From Thermoproteota archaeon (GTDB taxonomy: Archaea > Thermoproteota > Methanomethylicia > Methanomethylicales > Methanomethylicaceae), in NCBI GenBank assembly GCA_016882195.1, contig VGLU01000003.1, positions 62,001-126,000 of the forward strand: a stretch of 64,000 nt of DNA. The letters are read 5' to 3'. A model generated the notes under the pieces. The model did not search any database. It was not told the DNA's origin and saw nothing but the letters and a program-made list of their open reading frames with translations. This document shows, piece by piece, positions 52,734 to 61,774 of this stretch (position 1 is its first letter; each line of letters starts with the position of its first letter). A program made the translations under genes and the position numbers.

Positions 52734-53908
52734 CAGCTCACCCCCTTGACCCTCTCTCCGAGTTCCCTACCCGCCTCTCTGCACAGCTGAAGATCCCTCT
52801 CGGTGGGAGTGAACCTCACCTCTATCCCCTCCCTGTACGGCATAGCCTCGATCGCCTTCAGCTCCTCGTCCAACTTCTTCGTGACACCGGGTCCCCAGCC
52901 GTACGCCCCGAAGGAGAGCCCTATCTTCTTTGCCTTCACGAGCCTCAGCAGCATCGTGGCGTACAGCAGTTGCGGGAAGATCCCTCCGAGCACCGTCAAG
53001 GAGCCGAGTGCTATCGCCTTGGACTCCATGGCATCCGCTAGGAGGTCTGCCCAGCCTGACCAGCTGAGGTCGCCCACCTCCCTGATCACGACCTGGGCGC
53101 CGGTGGACTGCACGCCGTCCGCTATCGCCCTCGCCATCTTGTCCACGTCCCCCCATATTGAGGAGTAGATTATGAGGACCTTGTCCCCCTCAGGCTTGGT
53201 GCTCCACTCCCTCCACAACCTCTGTATCCTCGCCACGTCCCTCCAGACCGGGCCGTGGGAGGGGCAGATCATCGCCGGTGCCAGCCCCTCCACCTTGTCC
53301 AGCCCCTTCAAGACCGCGGCAACGAGGGGTCTGAATATGAAGGCGTAGTACCTCTTCGCGTGTGCCTCTATGTCGCCAACCACCTCTGCCCTCATCGTGG
53401 ACTCTACCACCTGAGCGCCGAAGACATCGCATGGGAAGAGTATCCTCTCGCCCTCTAGGAAGGTCCACATTACCTCCGGCCAGTGCAGCATAGGTGCCTC
53501 GATGAACCTCAAGGTCTTGCTACCGACCTTGAGTGTGTCGCCCTCCTTCACTACTATGAACTTACCTTGGACGCCCATCTTCTCCAGGAACTCCTTGCAC
53601 CTCGCGGTGCAGACGATATTGATCTCATTGTTGAGGCTCACGAGGCTCTTTATTGAGGACGAGTGGTCAGGCTCCGCATGGTTCACTATGAGGTAGCGGA
53701 CCTTGGTGGGATCCACCAGCGTTGATAGGTTTCCGATGTATTCGTCGAAGAATGGCTCATAGACTGCATCTATAATGGCCGCCTCGCCATCCTTTATGAG
53801 GTACGAGTTGTAGGTCCCGCCCTTGGGGGTGGCAATGCCGTGGAAGATCCTAAGCTTCCAGTCAAAGATACCAACCCAGTAAACACCCTCGGATAGTTTG
53901 ATGGACAA
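52733..53908 (-). CDS. fprA: flavodiiron protein (FprA-type O2/NO reductase)
   Basis: 391 aa. MBL-fold diiron domain with [10 protein letters not shown], a later Asp in FPCDVFG and CPSHGPVW, followed by a flavodoxin domain ([40 protein letters not shown]). Reduces O2 to water or NO to N2O without releasing radicals. Coupled to rubredoxin. TTG start at 53908. It marks an anaerobe defending itself from oxygen. Confidence 0.94.
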   Translation of the reverse strand: MSIKLSEGVYWVGIFDWKLRIFHGIATPKGGTYNSYLIKDGEAAIIDAVYEPFFDEYIGNLSTLVDPTKVRYLIVNHAEPDHSSSIKSLVSLNNEINIVCTARCKEFLEKMGVQGKFIVVKEGDTLKVGSKTLRFIEAPMLHWPEVMWTFLEGERILFPCDVFGAQVVESTMRAEVVGDIEAHAKRYYAFIFRPLVAAVLKGLDKVEGLAPAMICPSHGPVWRDVARIQRLWREWSTKPEGDKVLIIYSSIWGDVDKMARAIADGVQSTGAQVVIREVGDLSWSGWADLLADAMESKAIALGSLTVLGGIFPQLLYATMLLRLVKAKKIGLSFGAYGWGPGVTKKLDEELKAIEAMPYREGIEVRFTPTERDLQLCREAGRELGERVKGVS

Positions 53909-54046
53909 TGCAACCGCCTGAAATACTACTACAAAATCCTCAATATGTTTCTTTCCTTCAATGGTATCCGTGGTCGATAAATGGTCAAGGATAAATAAAA
54001 ATAAGGACTTGACTGATTCAATAACGTTGACCTAGGGGTTTCTTTG
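53909..54046. promoter_or_regulatory. divergent promoter region, fprA / MFS gene
   Basis: AT-rich GGATAAATAAAAATAAGG near 53988-54005 is the likely plus-strand promoter; AGGGGTT then precedes ATG 54047. No RNA gene or clear operator is seen. Confidence 0.4.
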
Positions 54047-55273
54047 ATGTCAAGGAACAGGTATGCCATCCTAATCTTCTGCTCCCTCTCTGCGCTCTAC
54101 TTCTTCTCCATCTTCCACAGGGTCGGCGTAGCGGTGATAGCCCTCGATATAATGAACGAATTCAGGACGGACGCCTCGCTGCTTGGTCTCATGTCCTCCA
54201 TGTACTTCTTCCCCTATGCCGTGGCCCAGATACCGGTGGGCGTAATGCTCGACAGGATCGGCATAAGGAAGACGGTCTCCATGCTCAGCCTCATCGCGTG
54301 TGTAGGGAGCATCCTCTTCTCGTTCAGCCCCTCAATAGAGGCTCTGACCCTTGGCAGGGCAATGGTGGGCTTCGGCGTCGGGGGCTTCTATGTCTCATCG
54401 CTAAAGGCGATAGCGGTCTGGTTCAAGCCCGGTCGGTTCGCGACGCTAACGGGGGCGCTCACCGCGATTGGCAACATAGGGGGGCTCCTAGCATCCTCTC
54501 CCCTAGCATTGCTCTCCCTCGCCTTGGGATGGCGGTACTCCTTCCTCCTGATATCCTTCTTCATGCTCTTCTTCACAGGCGTGGCGTGGCTCGTGATCAA
54601 AGAGGAGGACGCCTCCAGCTTCAGGAGCCAGGGGAGCATCACGTGCGACCTCCGGACGGTCTTCTCAAAGGGGGAGTTCCTCAAGCTCACGCTCGTGCCA
54701 CTCTTCGTCTACGGCTTCTTCATAAGCTTCCAGGGTCTATGGGGAGGACCGTTCCTGATGGACGTGTATGGGATGAGCAAGCCGACTGCGGGCAACTTCC
54801 TGCTCTTCATAGCCCTCGGCTTCATGATCTTCCTTCCCATAGCGGGCTTCATATCCGACAAGATGCAGAGGAGGAAGCCCGTACTCATTACGGGGATACT
54901 CCTCAGCCTCCTCTTCTGGGGGATAATGTACGCCGCGGGAAGGTCGATGGGCGCGTACGTGCTCATGTCGATGCTGTTTCTCCTCGGCATATCCTTCGGC
55001 TTCTCGAACATCTACATGACGGTATCAAAGGAGCTCTTCACCACCGACATATGCGGGACGGCCATGGCGTGCTACAACACATTCGCCTTCATCGGCGCCG
55101 GCTTCTTCCAGTACTTCATGGGTTTTCTACTCGACATAACCTACGGCGGAACCCGGATCTTCGCCTCGTACCAGCTGATATTCCTGATAGGCGTGGTATT
55201 AATCGCCCTTTCACTAATCGTCGCCATCCTCAGCAGGGAGACCTTCTCTGCTGCTCCCGTTTGCCCCGCCTGA
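54047..55273 (+). CDS. MFS transporter
   Basis: 408 aa with about 12 hydrophobic segments. The motif between helices 2 and 3 is GVMLDRIGIRKTVSM, and GFISDKMQRRKPV repeats it in the second half, the normal MFS duplication. Closest in style to NarK/hexuronate-type porters (FHRVGVAVIALDIMNEF). The substrate is unknown. ATG 54047 is chosen over TTG 54044 by ribosome-site distance. Confidence 0.88.
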   Translation: MSRNRYAILIFCSLSALYFFSIFHRVGVAVIALDIMNEFRTDASLLGLMSSMYFFPYAVAQIPVGVMLDRIGIRKTVSMLSLIACVGSILFSFSPSIEALTLGRAMVGFGVGGFYVSSLKAIAVWFKPGRFATLTGALTAIGNIGGLLASSPLALLSLALGWRYSFLLISFFMLFFTGVAWLVIKEEDASSFRSQGSITCDLRTVFSKGEFLKLTLVPLFVYGFFISFQGLWGGPFLMDVYGMSKPTAGNFLLFIALGFMIFLPIAGFISDKMQRRKPVLITGILLSLLFWGIMYAAGRSMGAYVLMSMLFLLGISFGFSNIYMTVSKELFTTDICGTAMACYNTFAFIGAGFFQYFMGFLLDITYGGTRIFASYQLIFLIGVVLIALSLIVAILSRETFSAAPVCPA

Positions 55274-55299
55274 GGGTTACCTCTACTGCTGGTGTGGCA

Positions 55300-55524
55300 C
55301 TACTGCAACTCGAGCCTCCTCTGGTACCTCGGATCAGTCGCTTGGAACTCCTTGATCAACCTCAAGAACTTTTTGGAGAAGGTCCCCTCGCCCCCGTCCT
55401 CGTCCAGCAGCCTCTTACGGAACCCCGCCATTATCTCTCCGAAGTCTCCTGCTCCCAATTCCCTGCTCTTCCTTGCATATTCGAACATCTCCTTAAGCAA
55501 CCTTTCGGCCTCAGAGGCAGGCAT
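55300..55524 (-). CDS. small helical protein of unknown function
   Basis: 74 aa, mostly charged helix (SEAERLLKEMFEYARKSRELG, SKKFLRLIKEFQATDPRYQRR). No domain recognised. On the minus strand TTAAAAAG near 55550-55557 lies about 26 bp before the ATG, so leaderless translation is likely and supports a real gene. It is convergent with the MFS gene. Confidence 0.55.
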   Translation of the reverse strand: MPASEAERLLKEMFEYARKSRELGAGDFGEIMAGFRKRLLDEDGGEGTFSKKFLRLIKEFQATDPRYQRRLELQ

Positions 55525-55591
55525 TCTGATCCCTTGAGATAAGGGTGGCTTTTTAACTCCGAAGCCCCAGCTGGGTGCGGCAGTCGTCAGG

Positions 55592-56281
55592 TCAAATGCG
55601 TTTCTCGCACATCTTGTTCAGGATGCACTCGAGGCATTTGGGTCTTTTCGCGTCGCATGTGTACTTTGCCAGCAACCAGAAGAGGCCCGTCAATCTCTCC
55701 TGTTTTTCTTCCGGCAACAATTCTAAAGGAAGGCAGTTCTTCAGAGCCCTCTGGATCTCATGGTAGGGAGCGTTCTCACCGACTAGTCCCAGCCGCTTTG
55801 CTATCCTCATCATGTGCGTATCCACCACGAGGTACTCCCTGTGGCCGTAGAGGCTCGTAAGAAGGACATCGGCGGTCTTGTCTCCGACCCCCGGCAGATC
55901 CTTCAACCTCTCGCGCAGTTTCTCCTTGGGCATGCCAAGTATTTTGCTGAGGTCACCCTCGAACTCCTTTACCACAAACTTGGACAGCTCTATCAGCCTG
56001 CGAGCCTTCACGTTCTGAAGACCTCCGGGCCTGAGGGCATCGCTCAGCCTCTTGGGGTCTGCACGGCTCAGGGTGAATGGGTCGACGGAGAGGGATCTTG
56101 CCAAGGAGAGGTAAGCCCTCCGGGTGTTGTTGCTCGAGGTGTTCTGGGAGAGAACCGTGAAGACGATGTTTGTGAAGGGGTTCTTTGAAATTTTCTGATA
56201 GTTGAGCTCGCTGTCCTCGGGCCACCAGTATTTGCCGTAGCGGCGCTCCATCTCGGGTATCAGCTCGAGTGGAAGTTTCAT
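55592..56281 (-). CDS. nth: endonuclease III (DNA glycosylase/AP lyase)
   Basis: 229 aa. Helix-hairpin-helix LKDLPGVGDKTADVLL with the catalytic Lys, catalytic Asp in LVVDTHMMRIAKRLG, and the C-terminal [4Fe-4S] loop CDAKRPKCLECILNKMC. Removes oxidised pyrimidines in base-excision repair. It is followed upstream by another HhH protein in the same direction. Confidence 0.9.
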   Translation of the reverse strand: MKLPLELIPEMERRYGKYWWPEDSELNYQKISKNPFTNIVFTVLSQNTSSNNTRRAYLSLARSLSVDPFTLSRADPKRLSDALRPGGLQNVKARRLIELSKFVVKEFEGDLSKILGMPKEKLRERLKDLPGVGDKTADVLLTSLYGHREYLVVDTHMMRIAKRLGLVGENAPYHEIQRALKNCLPLELLPEEKQERLTGLFWLLAKYTCDAKRPKCLECILNKMCEKRI

Positions 56282-56340
56282 AGATGAAGTAAGGTGAAAA
56301 GTAGAATTTATAGGTACGCCATTGCCGAGATCTGAAATAA

Positions 56341-56958
56341 CTAGATCTTTCTTGCCTTCGTTTTGATGAAAAGCCTGAAATACCTGTGAAGAGCCGTCTC
56401 CAGCTCAATCAGGCCCAATCCCTCTCTCCTGGCGAACTCCTTCAGGTCGCTTATTCCAAGAGCCGACATCGCCATCTTCACCTTAGGCGTAGGCGACGGA
56501 TCCGCCTTAGACCAAACCCTGCGCATATCCCGGAGGAATACAGACACGGTCACCGGTCCTATCCCCTTGCCGAGATCCATCAGCCTTCTCTCCAGGTCCC
56601 GGCTACCCGAAGACCTTTGGTGCAAAAGATCGAGGCTTGCGTTATAATGAGCGATAAGGTTTCTACAGATCTCCAAGAGCCTGTCCGCCGTGCTGAAGTC
56701 ATACCTTGTATAACCGCCCTCGTCGAGGACTTTTACAAGCCTGTCCCAGCCAGCCTTGACTATGGACCTCGGATCTGTCAACCCGTAACACTCGAATAGC
56801 CTGTAAGTCTTGGTGGCACTCGTCTCCCTTATCGGCTTTGAGTACAGAATTGAGGCCAAGAACCATTTGAAGTAGGCAGGATCGCCATCCCCCAGGTTTA
56901 TTGAAAGCATCTCGGAGTAGGGCTTGCCATTTTCCCTCACAAACTGAAGGATTTCCAC
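56341..56958 (-). CDS. HhH DNA-glycosylase-like protein
   Basis: 205 aa. A central helix-hairpin-helix (LMDLGKGIGPVTVSVFLRDMR) within an all-helical fold, sharing the start DGDPAYFKWFLASILYSKPI with endonuclease-III-like enzymes. No Fe-S Cys and no clear catalytic Lys; an Asp follows in KADPSP. 59 bp upstream of nth in the same direction. Probably a DNA-repair or DNA-binding relative. Confidence 0.65.
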   Translation of the reverse strand: MEILQFVRENGKPYSEMLSINLGDGDPAYFKWFLASILYSKPIRETSATKTYRLFECYGLTDPRSIVKAGWDRLVKVLDEGGYTRYDFSTADRLLEICRNLIAHYNASLDLLHQRSSGSRDLERRLMDLGKGIGPVTVSVFLRDMRRVWSKADPSPTPKVKMAMSALGISDLKEFARREGLGLIELETALHRYFRLFIKTKARKI

Positions 56959-57041
56959 GGATGGACCCCATTTTGATACTCAGCTACAGGAAATATAAAG
57001 CTTGAAACTGGGGGAAAAATTACAGGCATTTTTACAAGAGG

Positions 57042-57460
57042 TTATCGACCGACCATTGACCTAACCTTTGTCAGCAGGTCCTCGGCAAATCTCAGGTTAT
57101 TTTCCAGCTCGTCTTTCTCAAAATCGTGCTCTGTTGATATCCTGCCAAATGTAGCTCAGAAGCCAGAGCTAGATACTTGTCGTATACCGCTCTGTCTAAC
57201 CTTCTTGGACGGACGAGATTGTCTCTGACGAGAAACTGCAAGGCAAGTCTTCCTGTGAATTTTTTCCCTGCCCCTGGATACTCTATTGTTCGAGTTCCAT
57301 AATGGTAAAGAAGCGCTTCAAGCGCCGTCTCTAGGGCGCGAAATATCTCTTCCGCAACAGGGAAGAGCCTTCCAGCCTTCAGGTTATCGTGAGCAGACTG
57401 TAGATACTCCTCGGCTTTGCCCAGCGCCCACCTAACCAAACTTGCTCGGCCTCTCTCCAT
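57042..57460 (-). pseudogene. HEPN-domain toxin of an MNT-HEPN pair, frameshifted near the C-terminus
   Basis: ATG 57460 gives RWALGKAEEYLQSAHDNLKAG, then PVAEEIFRALETALEALLYH, the HEPN helical core, up to ALASEL. The frame then goes astray to a stop at 57092. In the next frame the sequence FGRISTEHDFEKDELENNL, then RFAEDLLTKVRSMVGR to 57042, is clearly the true end. One missing base near 57152 (CTA-ACA to CTACA) explains it. HEPN toxins are RNases silenced by the MNT partner, whose gene overlaps this start. Confidence 0.75.
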
Positions 57461-58046
57461 ACAACACCTCACCCCTTGAATGTACATCAATGATGAACTG
57501 GTCTTTGCTCAGACCCTTCACATACCCTTCGTAGGACAGCACAACAGGGTAGACCGTGATTCCATACCTCATGCTAATTTCTGAGTTAATGAACTGGAGC
57601 ATGTCATCCTTTATCTTTTGCACATCCCCCTTGTTAGCCACAACCACCAGGTCGATGTCGCTTGGCTCTCTCACTATATCGCTTCTGATCTTACCTTTGA
57701 CCAAGCTTCCGAAGAGAATCACCGCTTTGGGTTCATGCTTGGCGATATGCGAAACGATCTCCTGGGCAATCTCTCGGTATACGCTCTCGAGGCTCCTGAA
57801 CAGCCTTACGAGAGGACGGTAGAGGAAGTGCTTGTTGTTTATACGGTAGACCTTAGTCCTCCCCACTCTCTGAACCGTAACCAAGCCGGAGTTCGTTAGG
57901 TCCTTCATCTGCCTGTTCACCTCAGAGACCGGAGAGCCGCTCTCCTTGGCGAGTTCGATCTCCATAAAGCCCCTCTCGGGATTGGATATCAGCACCGATA
58001 GGGCATTTACCTTGGTCGTGCTCCCTAAGATGCGGTCTAGATACAT
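57432..58046 (-). CDS. winged-helix + nucleotidyltransferase (MNT) antitoxin
   Basis: 204 aa. Residues ~1-75 are a winged helix (NPERGFMEIELAKESG, SEVNRQMKDLTNSGLVTVQR). Residues ~90-204 are a minimal nucleotidyltransferase with GSLVKGK and DIDLVVV, the GSx10-14DxD motif. MNT proteins neutralise HEPN toxins by AMPylation. The fused DNA-binding domain suggests it represses its own promoter, where two 18-bp direct repeats lie. Confidence 0.82.
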   Translation of the reverse strand: MYLDRILGSTTKVNALSVLISNPERGFMEIELAKESGSPVSEVNRQMKDLTNSGLVTVQRVGRTKVYRINNKHFLYRPLVRLFRSLESVYREIAQEIVSHIAKHEPKAVILFGSLVKGKIRSDIVREPSDIDLVVVANKGDVQKIKDDMLQFINSEISMRYGITVYPVVLSYEGYVKGLSKDQFIIDVHSRGEVLYGERPSKFG

Positions 58047-58197
58047 TACTACCTCTCCTTTCGGTTTTCAGAAATAGATTTCGGTTTTCAGAAATAAATA
58101 CTTAACTGTTATCATTTGATTTCGATCAGTTCTTATCCTTGAAACGAGGATCTTTTTAAATGAAATGAGTGAACTAATTCACGAGGGGGGTACTACA
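58047..58197. promoter_or_regulatory. divergent promoters, MNT-HEPN / primase-like gene
   Basis: Minus-strand TATTTATT near 58093-58100 serves MNT-HEPN, with GGAGAGG before ATG 58046. Plus-strand CTTTTTAAATG near 58150-58160 and GAGGGGGG at 58182-58189 serve the primase-like gene. Confidence 0.5.
58059..58096. repeat. two 18-bp direct repeats at the MNT-HEPN promoter
   Basis: TTTCGGTTTTCAGAAATA occurs exactly at 58059-58076 and 58079-58096, period 20 bp (two helical turns). Each has a TTTC...GAAA dyad. They cover the region from TATA to ribosome site, where a repressor would act. Confidence 0.8.
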
Positions 58198-59316
58198 ATG
58201 AAAGCTACCGTGAGGGATCGGATACTCCTCCTGCTCTCAATAAAGGAGCCGGGTGCGAGGATAGACCTTCAGCACATATTCGAGAAGGTCTCCCGTGATG
58301 AGAAGTCTCCATTAGCCGAGCCAGACATACAGCACGAACTCGAGCAGATGGCGAAGGGCGGACTCGTACGAGTCGGCGAAGGAGTTTATTACATTACCGA
58401 TGGTGGCATGAAACTAATCAAGAACTTATTGCCCGAGATCGGTGAGGATCTTAACCTCTCCTACAGAATGGTCCTCATAGCAAAAAATTACTACGAGAAG
58501 GTCGCCGACTACCTTCTGCCCTTCCTCAGGGAAAGGCCCGCCAGCATAATAAAGATCTTCAGCGACGATGCCGACCCCCTAAGGAAGGTAAAGCCATTAT
58601 TCGTGAGGTACGCCAGATACAAGCCAAAACCCGTCTTCATAAAGATAGACTCGAAAGAGTCTCTAATGCGCTACGTCGACGACCATGCCCTTGACTACGT
58701 CCCCTACGTCCACTCCTTCGACATGAAGGAGCCGAGCTGGCTCGTACTGGACCTAGACGCCGGCGAGGACCTGAGGTCTATGGAGGAGGGGTTCCTGGCG
58801 GTGAAGTTCGTGGCGGGCGAGCTGTTGAGGCTGCTTAGGGAGAACGGGGTGCACGCCGCCGTAAAGTTCAGTGGGTCCAGGGGCATGCAGGTCTGGGCGT
58901 CGCTGGATAACGGCAAGATGCCGAAGGGTGACCTCTTTGCTTTTTACAGGCTCCTGATTCAGCGGATTCAGGCGAAGGTTGAGGAGGAGATTAAGAGCGC
59001 GCAGCCTCCGGCGGCTCTCCTACCCCTCGTGGAGAAGGGGCTGACGACCTCAACCGTGGCTAAAAAGGAGGAGCGCTCAGAGAAGGTCTTGGTCGACTGG
59101 AGCTCCATGAAACCATACGGGGACGTGAGGGCGCCGTTCAGCATACACTACAAGACGGGACTTGTGTCGTGTCCAGTGGACCCTGCGCGGATACTTCAGT
59201 TTGAACCCAGCGAAGCCAGACCTGAGGCGGTCGCAAGGGACGCAGAACGGCTCTTCCATCACTTTGAGCTGATAAAGAGCGATCCATCCTCTCTGATGCG
59301 CTCCCTACAAATGTGA
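58198..59316 (+). CDS. winged-helix + archaeo-eukaryotic primase (PriS/LigD-PolDom-like) protein
   Basis: 372 aa. Residues ~1-80 look like a winged helix (LQHIFEKVSRDE, KGGLVRVGEGVYYITDGG). The rest has the primase fold: metal Asp pair in LVLDLDAGED (~185, 187), KFSGSRGMQVWASL (~223-236) where the usual His reads Gln, and APFSIHYKTGLVSCPV. ATG 58198 is preferred since GAGGGGGG lies 8 nt upstream; ATG 58165 is in frame. The replicative PriS would have no such N-terminal domain, so this is likely a repair-type primase-polymerase. No ligase or Ku is nearby. Confidence 0.75.
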   Translation: MKATVRDRILLLLSIKEPGARIDLQHIFEKVSRDEKSPLAEPDIQHELEQMAKGGLVRVGEGVYYITDGGMKLIKNLLPEIGEDLNLSYRMVLIAKNYYEKVADYLLPFLRERPASIIKIFSDDADPLRKVKPLFVRYARYKPKPVFIKIDSKESLMRYVDDHALDYVPYVHSFDMKEPSWLVLDLDAGEDLRSMEEGFLAVKFVAGELLRLLRENGVHAAVKFSGSRGMQVWASLDNGKMPKGDLFAFYRLLIQRIQAKVEEEIKSAQPPAALLPLVEKGLTTSTVAKKEERSEKVLVDWSSMKPYGDVRAPFSIHYKTGLVSCPVDPARILQFEPSEARPEAVARDAERLFHHFELIKSDPSSLMRSLQM

Positions 59317-59373
59317 GCCTCCCGACACTTGTTTTATAAGTTAAAATAACGAAGTCTTAGACGGTGGTGTTCG

Positions 59374-59886
59374 ATGTCCAAGGTCCTCATAGTTATTGCC
59401 GAGAAGGACTTTAGGGACGAGGAGTTCAAGGTGCCCAACGAACTGATAAGATCGGCGGGCCACAGCGTGACCGTTGCCAGCTCGGGTCCCGGCGTGGCTC
59501 ATGGAAGGCTGGGGATGCGGGTGACTCCTGACGTTGTGATAAGCGCGGTGGATCCGTCGGTTTACGACGCGGTGGTAATCGCCGGCGGCTCGGGCTGCCA
59601 AACCTACCTCTGGTCCAACAAACCCCTGCAGGAGGCGGTGAGGAAGGTGTACGAAAAGGGCGGCGTGGTTGCTGCCATATGCATTGCGCCGGTCGTTCTG
59701 GCAAGGGCAGGAATCATAAAGGGCAAGAAGTGTACGGTCTTCCCATCCGGCGATGCGCTGGCAGAGATGAGGCGTGGGGGTGGGATCCTGCAGGATCAGG
59801 CGGTCGTGGTGGACGGCAAGGTGGTTACCGGTAACGGACCAGACGCCGCCTACAAATTCGGCGAGGCTATAATCCGGCTCCTGTGA
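59374..59886 (+). CDS. DJ-1/PfpI family protein
   Basis: 170 aa. Nucleophile Cys in GGVVAAICIAPVVLARAGI, Glu in DFRDEEFKVPNELI, and GNGPDAAYKFGEAII at the end. The family includes PfpI-type proteases, glyoxalases and chaperones. No His directly follows the Cys (Ile instead), so peptidase activity is uncertain. Stand-alone gene. Confidence 0.88.
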   Translation: MSKVLIVIAEKDFRDEEFKVPNELIRSAGHSVTVASSGPGVAHGRLGMRVTPDVVISAVDPSVYDAVVIAGGSGCQTYLWSNKPLQEAVRKVYEKGGVVAAICIAPVVLARAGIIKGKKCTVFPSGDALAEMRRGGGILQDQAVVVDGKVVTGNGPDAAYKFGEAIIRLL

Positions 59887-59959
59887 TGCGAAGAGAAGGA
59901 ACTAACAGTATGCGCCTCTAACCCAAGGGTTAACTAGTTTTGTTAACCTTCTCAACTTT

Positions 59960-60772
59960 TCATTCAAGGTGGCCTATTATGCTCATTGGCTTCTTCAATA
60001 AACCCAGAAGATCGTTAACTTTGCTTCTTCGCAACGAGGCTAGTAGAACCGTACTCGGACCTGCGGATTTCTTTACGTCAACCTCCAAGTTTCCAGCAAG
60101 TATCGGCTTAAGTCCAGATTCGAGCGCGAGGACTCCAAACTCATAGCGAACTCCTTTGGACCCCACTGGAATAATGCCGTGAATGAAGTCTGATGAAAGG
60201 AGTTTCAAGAGGTCGTCCGTGTCGGCTATCAACCCCTTTGCCTCGTTTTCAAGCACCTCTTCGCCCACGGAGGGGAGGCCTACGCTCACAACAACATCTC
60301 CACCTCTTGACCTGCCTATAATCATCTCTTTGGATTTGGCGATGCCGACAACAGTCATGCCCACCCCAGTTTGCATTGTTTTGAAGGTCTTCTGGGTACC
60401 AACCACCAACGCCGAGTCAGGTCTTAGTCCAACCTTCCTCATCTCGTATTTTACGCCGTTGATTATTCTATTTCCTGTGGGATCGGGCTCGACCCCCAGC
60501 CCGCACGCAACGCAGAGCGGTTTAGCGCCGACAGCCATAACCTCCATCAAGGCGGTTCTGACAATGAACCTCCCCAACACCCTCCCGTCAACCTTTAAAA
60601 CATCAACCTCCTTGGGACCAATCCCGCCGGAGGCGTCGCAGCCGACGACCAAAAATCTGTTGCCGGGAAGAGGCTGGATTAGCACATCCCTAAAATTGAC
60701 GAGACCGTGTCCGGATGGAGACTTTGGGGGAAGACCTGTGGAAGAGGAATTGGGAAATGGTTCTCTAATCAA
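59960..60772 (-). CDS. AIR-synthase-related (PurM fold) protein, candidate alpha-ribazole kinase
   Basis: 270 aa. PurM/SelD/ThiL-like: VVGCDASGGIGPKEVDVLKV (metal-binding Asp), VRTALMEVMAVGAKPLCVACG, GVGMTVVGIA and a C-terminal domain with GDVVVSVGLP. Such ATP-binding proteins include CblS, the alpha-ribazole kinase, which in some Firmicutes is paired with the ECF S-component CblT. Here the next gene is an S-component and the third is CobZ/PgpA-like, so CblS is the best guess. Other AIR-synthase relatives remain possible. Starts 8 bp inside the transporter gene. Confidence 0.6.
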   Translation of the reverse strand: MIREPFPNSSSTGLPPKSPSGHGLVNFRDVLIQPLPGNRFLVVGCDASGGIGPKEVDVLKVDGRVLGRFIVRTALMEVMAVGAKPLCVACGLGVEPDPTGNRIINGVKYEMRKVGLRPDSALVVGTQKTFKTMQTGVGMTVVGIAKSKEMIIGRSRGGDVVVSVGLPSVGEEVLENEAKGLIADTDDLLKLLSSDFIHGIIPVGSKGVRYEFGVLALESGLKPILAGNLEVDVKKSAGPSTVLLASLRRSKVNDLLGLLKKPMSIIGHLE

Positions 60773-61283
60773 AACGGCGTAACCCTCTCTCCAGCGTCTT
60801 ACAAATTACTCCGGCGGTAGCGGCATTGATTACGGATGCTACCAACAGAAAGGTGGCCACCACGGGGACCATGGACCATCCGAGTACTGGAGCGACCAAG
60901 ACGCTTCCCGCCACGTTTACGGAAACGCCACCGATCAAGCCCGCTATAATGCCAAAGCGCCTCTTGAGCACTGCGGTCACCACGCCGACCGCTGCCATCA
61001 GCAATGCAATGGCAATGTGTAGGGGTCCTAATGGGAAGCCGGCTCTGAAGGATGAGAGAAGGTGCCCAATGGCGCATACAAGGGCTCCGCCCAGGGCCCC
61101 CCTCCAAAGCGCCATAAAGTATCCCGGGAAGGAGTCCAAGGCTATGGAACCGACGGGACTCGGTATGGGTACCAGAGCACCTAGGCCGCTGAGGGCAGAG
61201 AAGAGAGCGACCTCAGACAGCAGACGTGTTTTAGAGACCCGTTTGTTATACATGTCTATCATCCTTAATGATCTTACATCCAC
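60765..61283 (-). CDS. ECF transporter S-component, candidate CblT-like
   Basis: 172 aa with about five or six hydrophobic helices: LSEVALFSALSGLGALVPI, ALWRGALGGALVCAIGHLL, AIALLMAAVGVVTAVL, IIAGLIGGVSVNVAGSVLV. Substrate-binding subunit of an energy-coupling-factor importer; the shared ECF ATPases are not in the window. The neighbours (AIR-synthase-like and CobZ-like genes, divergent btuFC) point to alpha-ribazole or another cobamide precursor. ATG could be at 61283, 61262 or 61253. Confidence 0.7.
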   Translation of the reverse strand: MDVRSLRMIDMYNKRVSKTRLLSEVALFSALSGLGALVPIPSPVGSIALDSFPGYFMALWRGALGGALVCAIGHLLSSFRAGFPLGPLHIAIALLMAAVGVVTAVLKRRFGIIAGLIGGVSVNVAGSVLVAPVLGWSMVPVVATFLLVASVINAATAGVICKTLERGLRRFD

Positions 61284-61285
61284 CT

Positions 61286-61774
61286 TCAGGAACCCTTTGA
61301 GCCCATTCTCTCTCTCAGAGCCCGAGTATACATGTTCGATGAGACACCAGCCACCAGCCCTCCTATGCCATCGTTTGTAAGGGCCCCGAGCCTCTTCAAA
61401 ATGCCCGGCTTGGCCTGATCGAATCTGATGAACTCGAAGATCCCCCTGGCCCCAGCGATGTAGGTGGCTATCGCCATTCCCAAAAGCTCGTCGGCAACCA
61501 GCCCCGGGCGGCCCATGAACCTCTCCTTGGTCAGGCCCGGCACCAGATCAGCCTTCGCATCCTCCTCTGCCCGGAAGCAGGCAACCTCCAGGGTGGAAAC
61601 ATTCACGTCCGAAAGGGCGTCAAGGAACTCCTCCTCAAGGATCTCGGCGGCCCTTTCCTTTGTCTCCACGCCAGGATGAGGGACATACAGCTCCAGAGCA
61701 GTGTCTATGAGGTTCTTCAATGTTATTCCCCTCTCGTTCAGATATTTTAACAACGGCGGAGCTTCAGGCTTCAT
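61286..61774 (-). CDS. cobZ: CobZ/PgpA-like phosphatase
   Basis: 162 aa. VADELLGMAIATYIAGARGI, RFDQAKPGILKRL and LTNDGIGGLVAGVSSNMY match the PgpA fold. The archaeal branch includes CobZ of Methanosarcina mazei, an alpha-ribazole-phosphate/cobalamin-phosphate phosphatase, and the KPGIL ending is of that branch. First gene of the minus-strand cobamide operon, divergent from btuF with a shared AT-rich promoter. Phosphatidylglycerophosphatase is the alternative, less favoured by context. Confidence 0.78.
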   Translation of the reverse strand: MKPEAPPLLKYLNERGITLKNLIDTALELYVPHPGVETKERAAEILEEEFLDALSDVNVSTLEVACFRAEEDAKADLVPGLTKERFMGRPGLVADELLGMAIATYIAGARGIFEFIRFDQAKPGILKRLGALTNDGIGGLVAGVSSNMYTRALRERMGSKGS

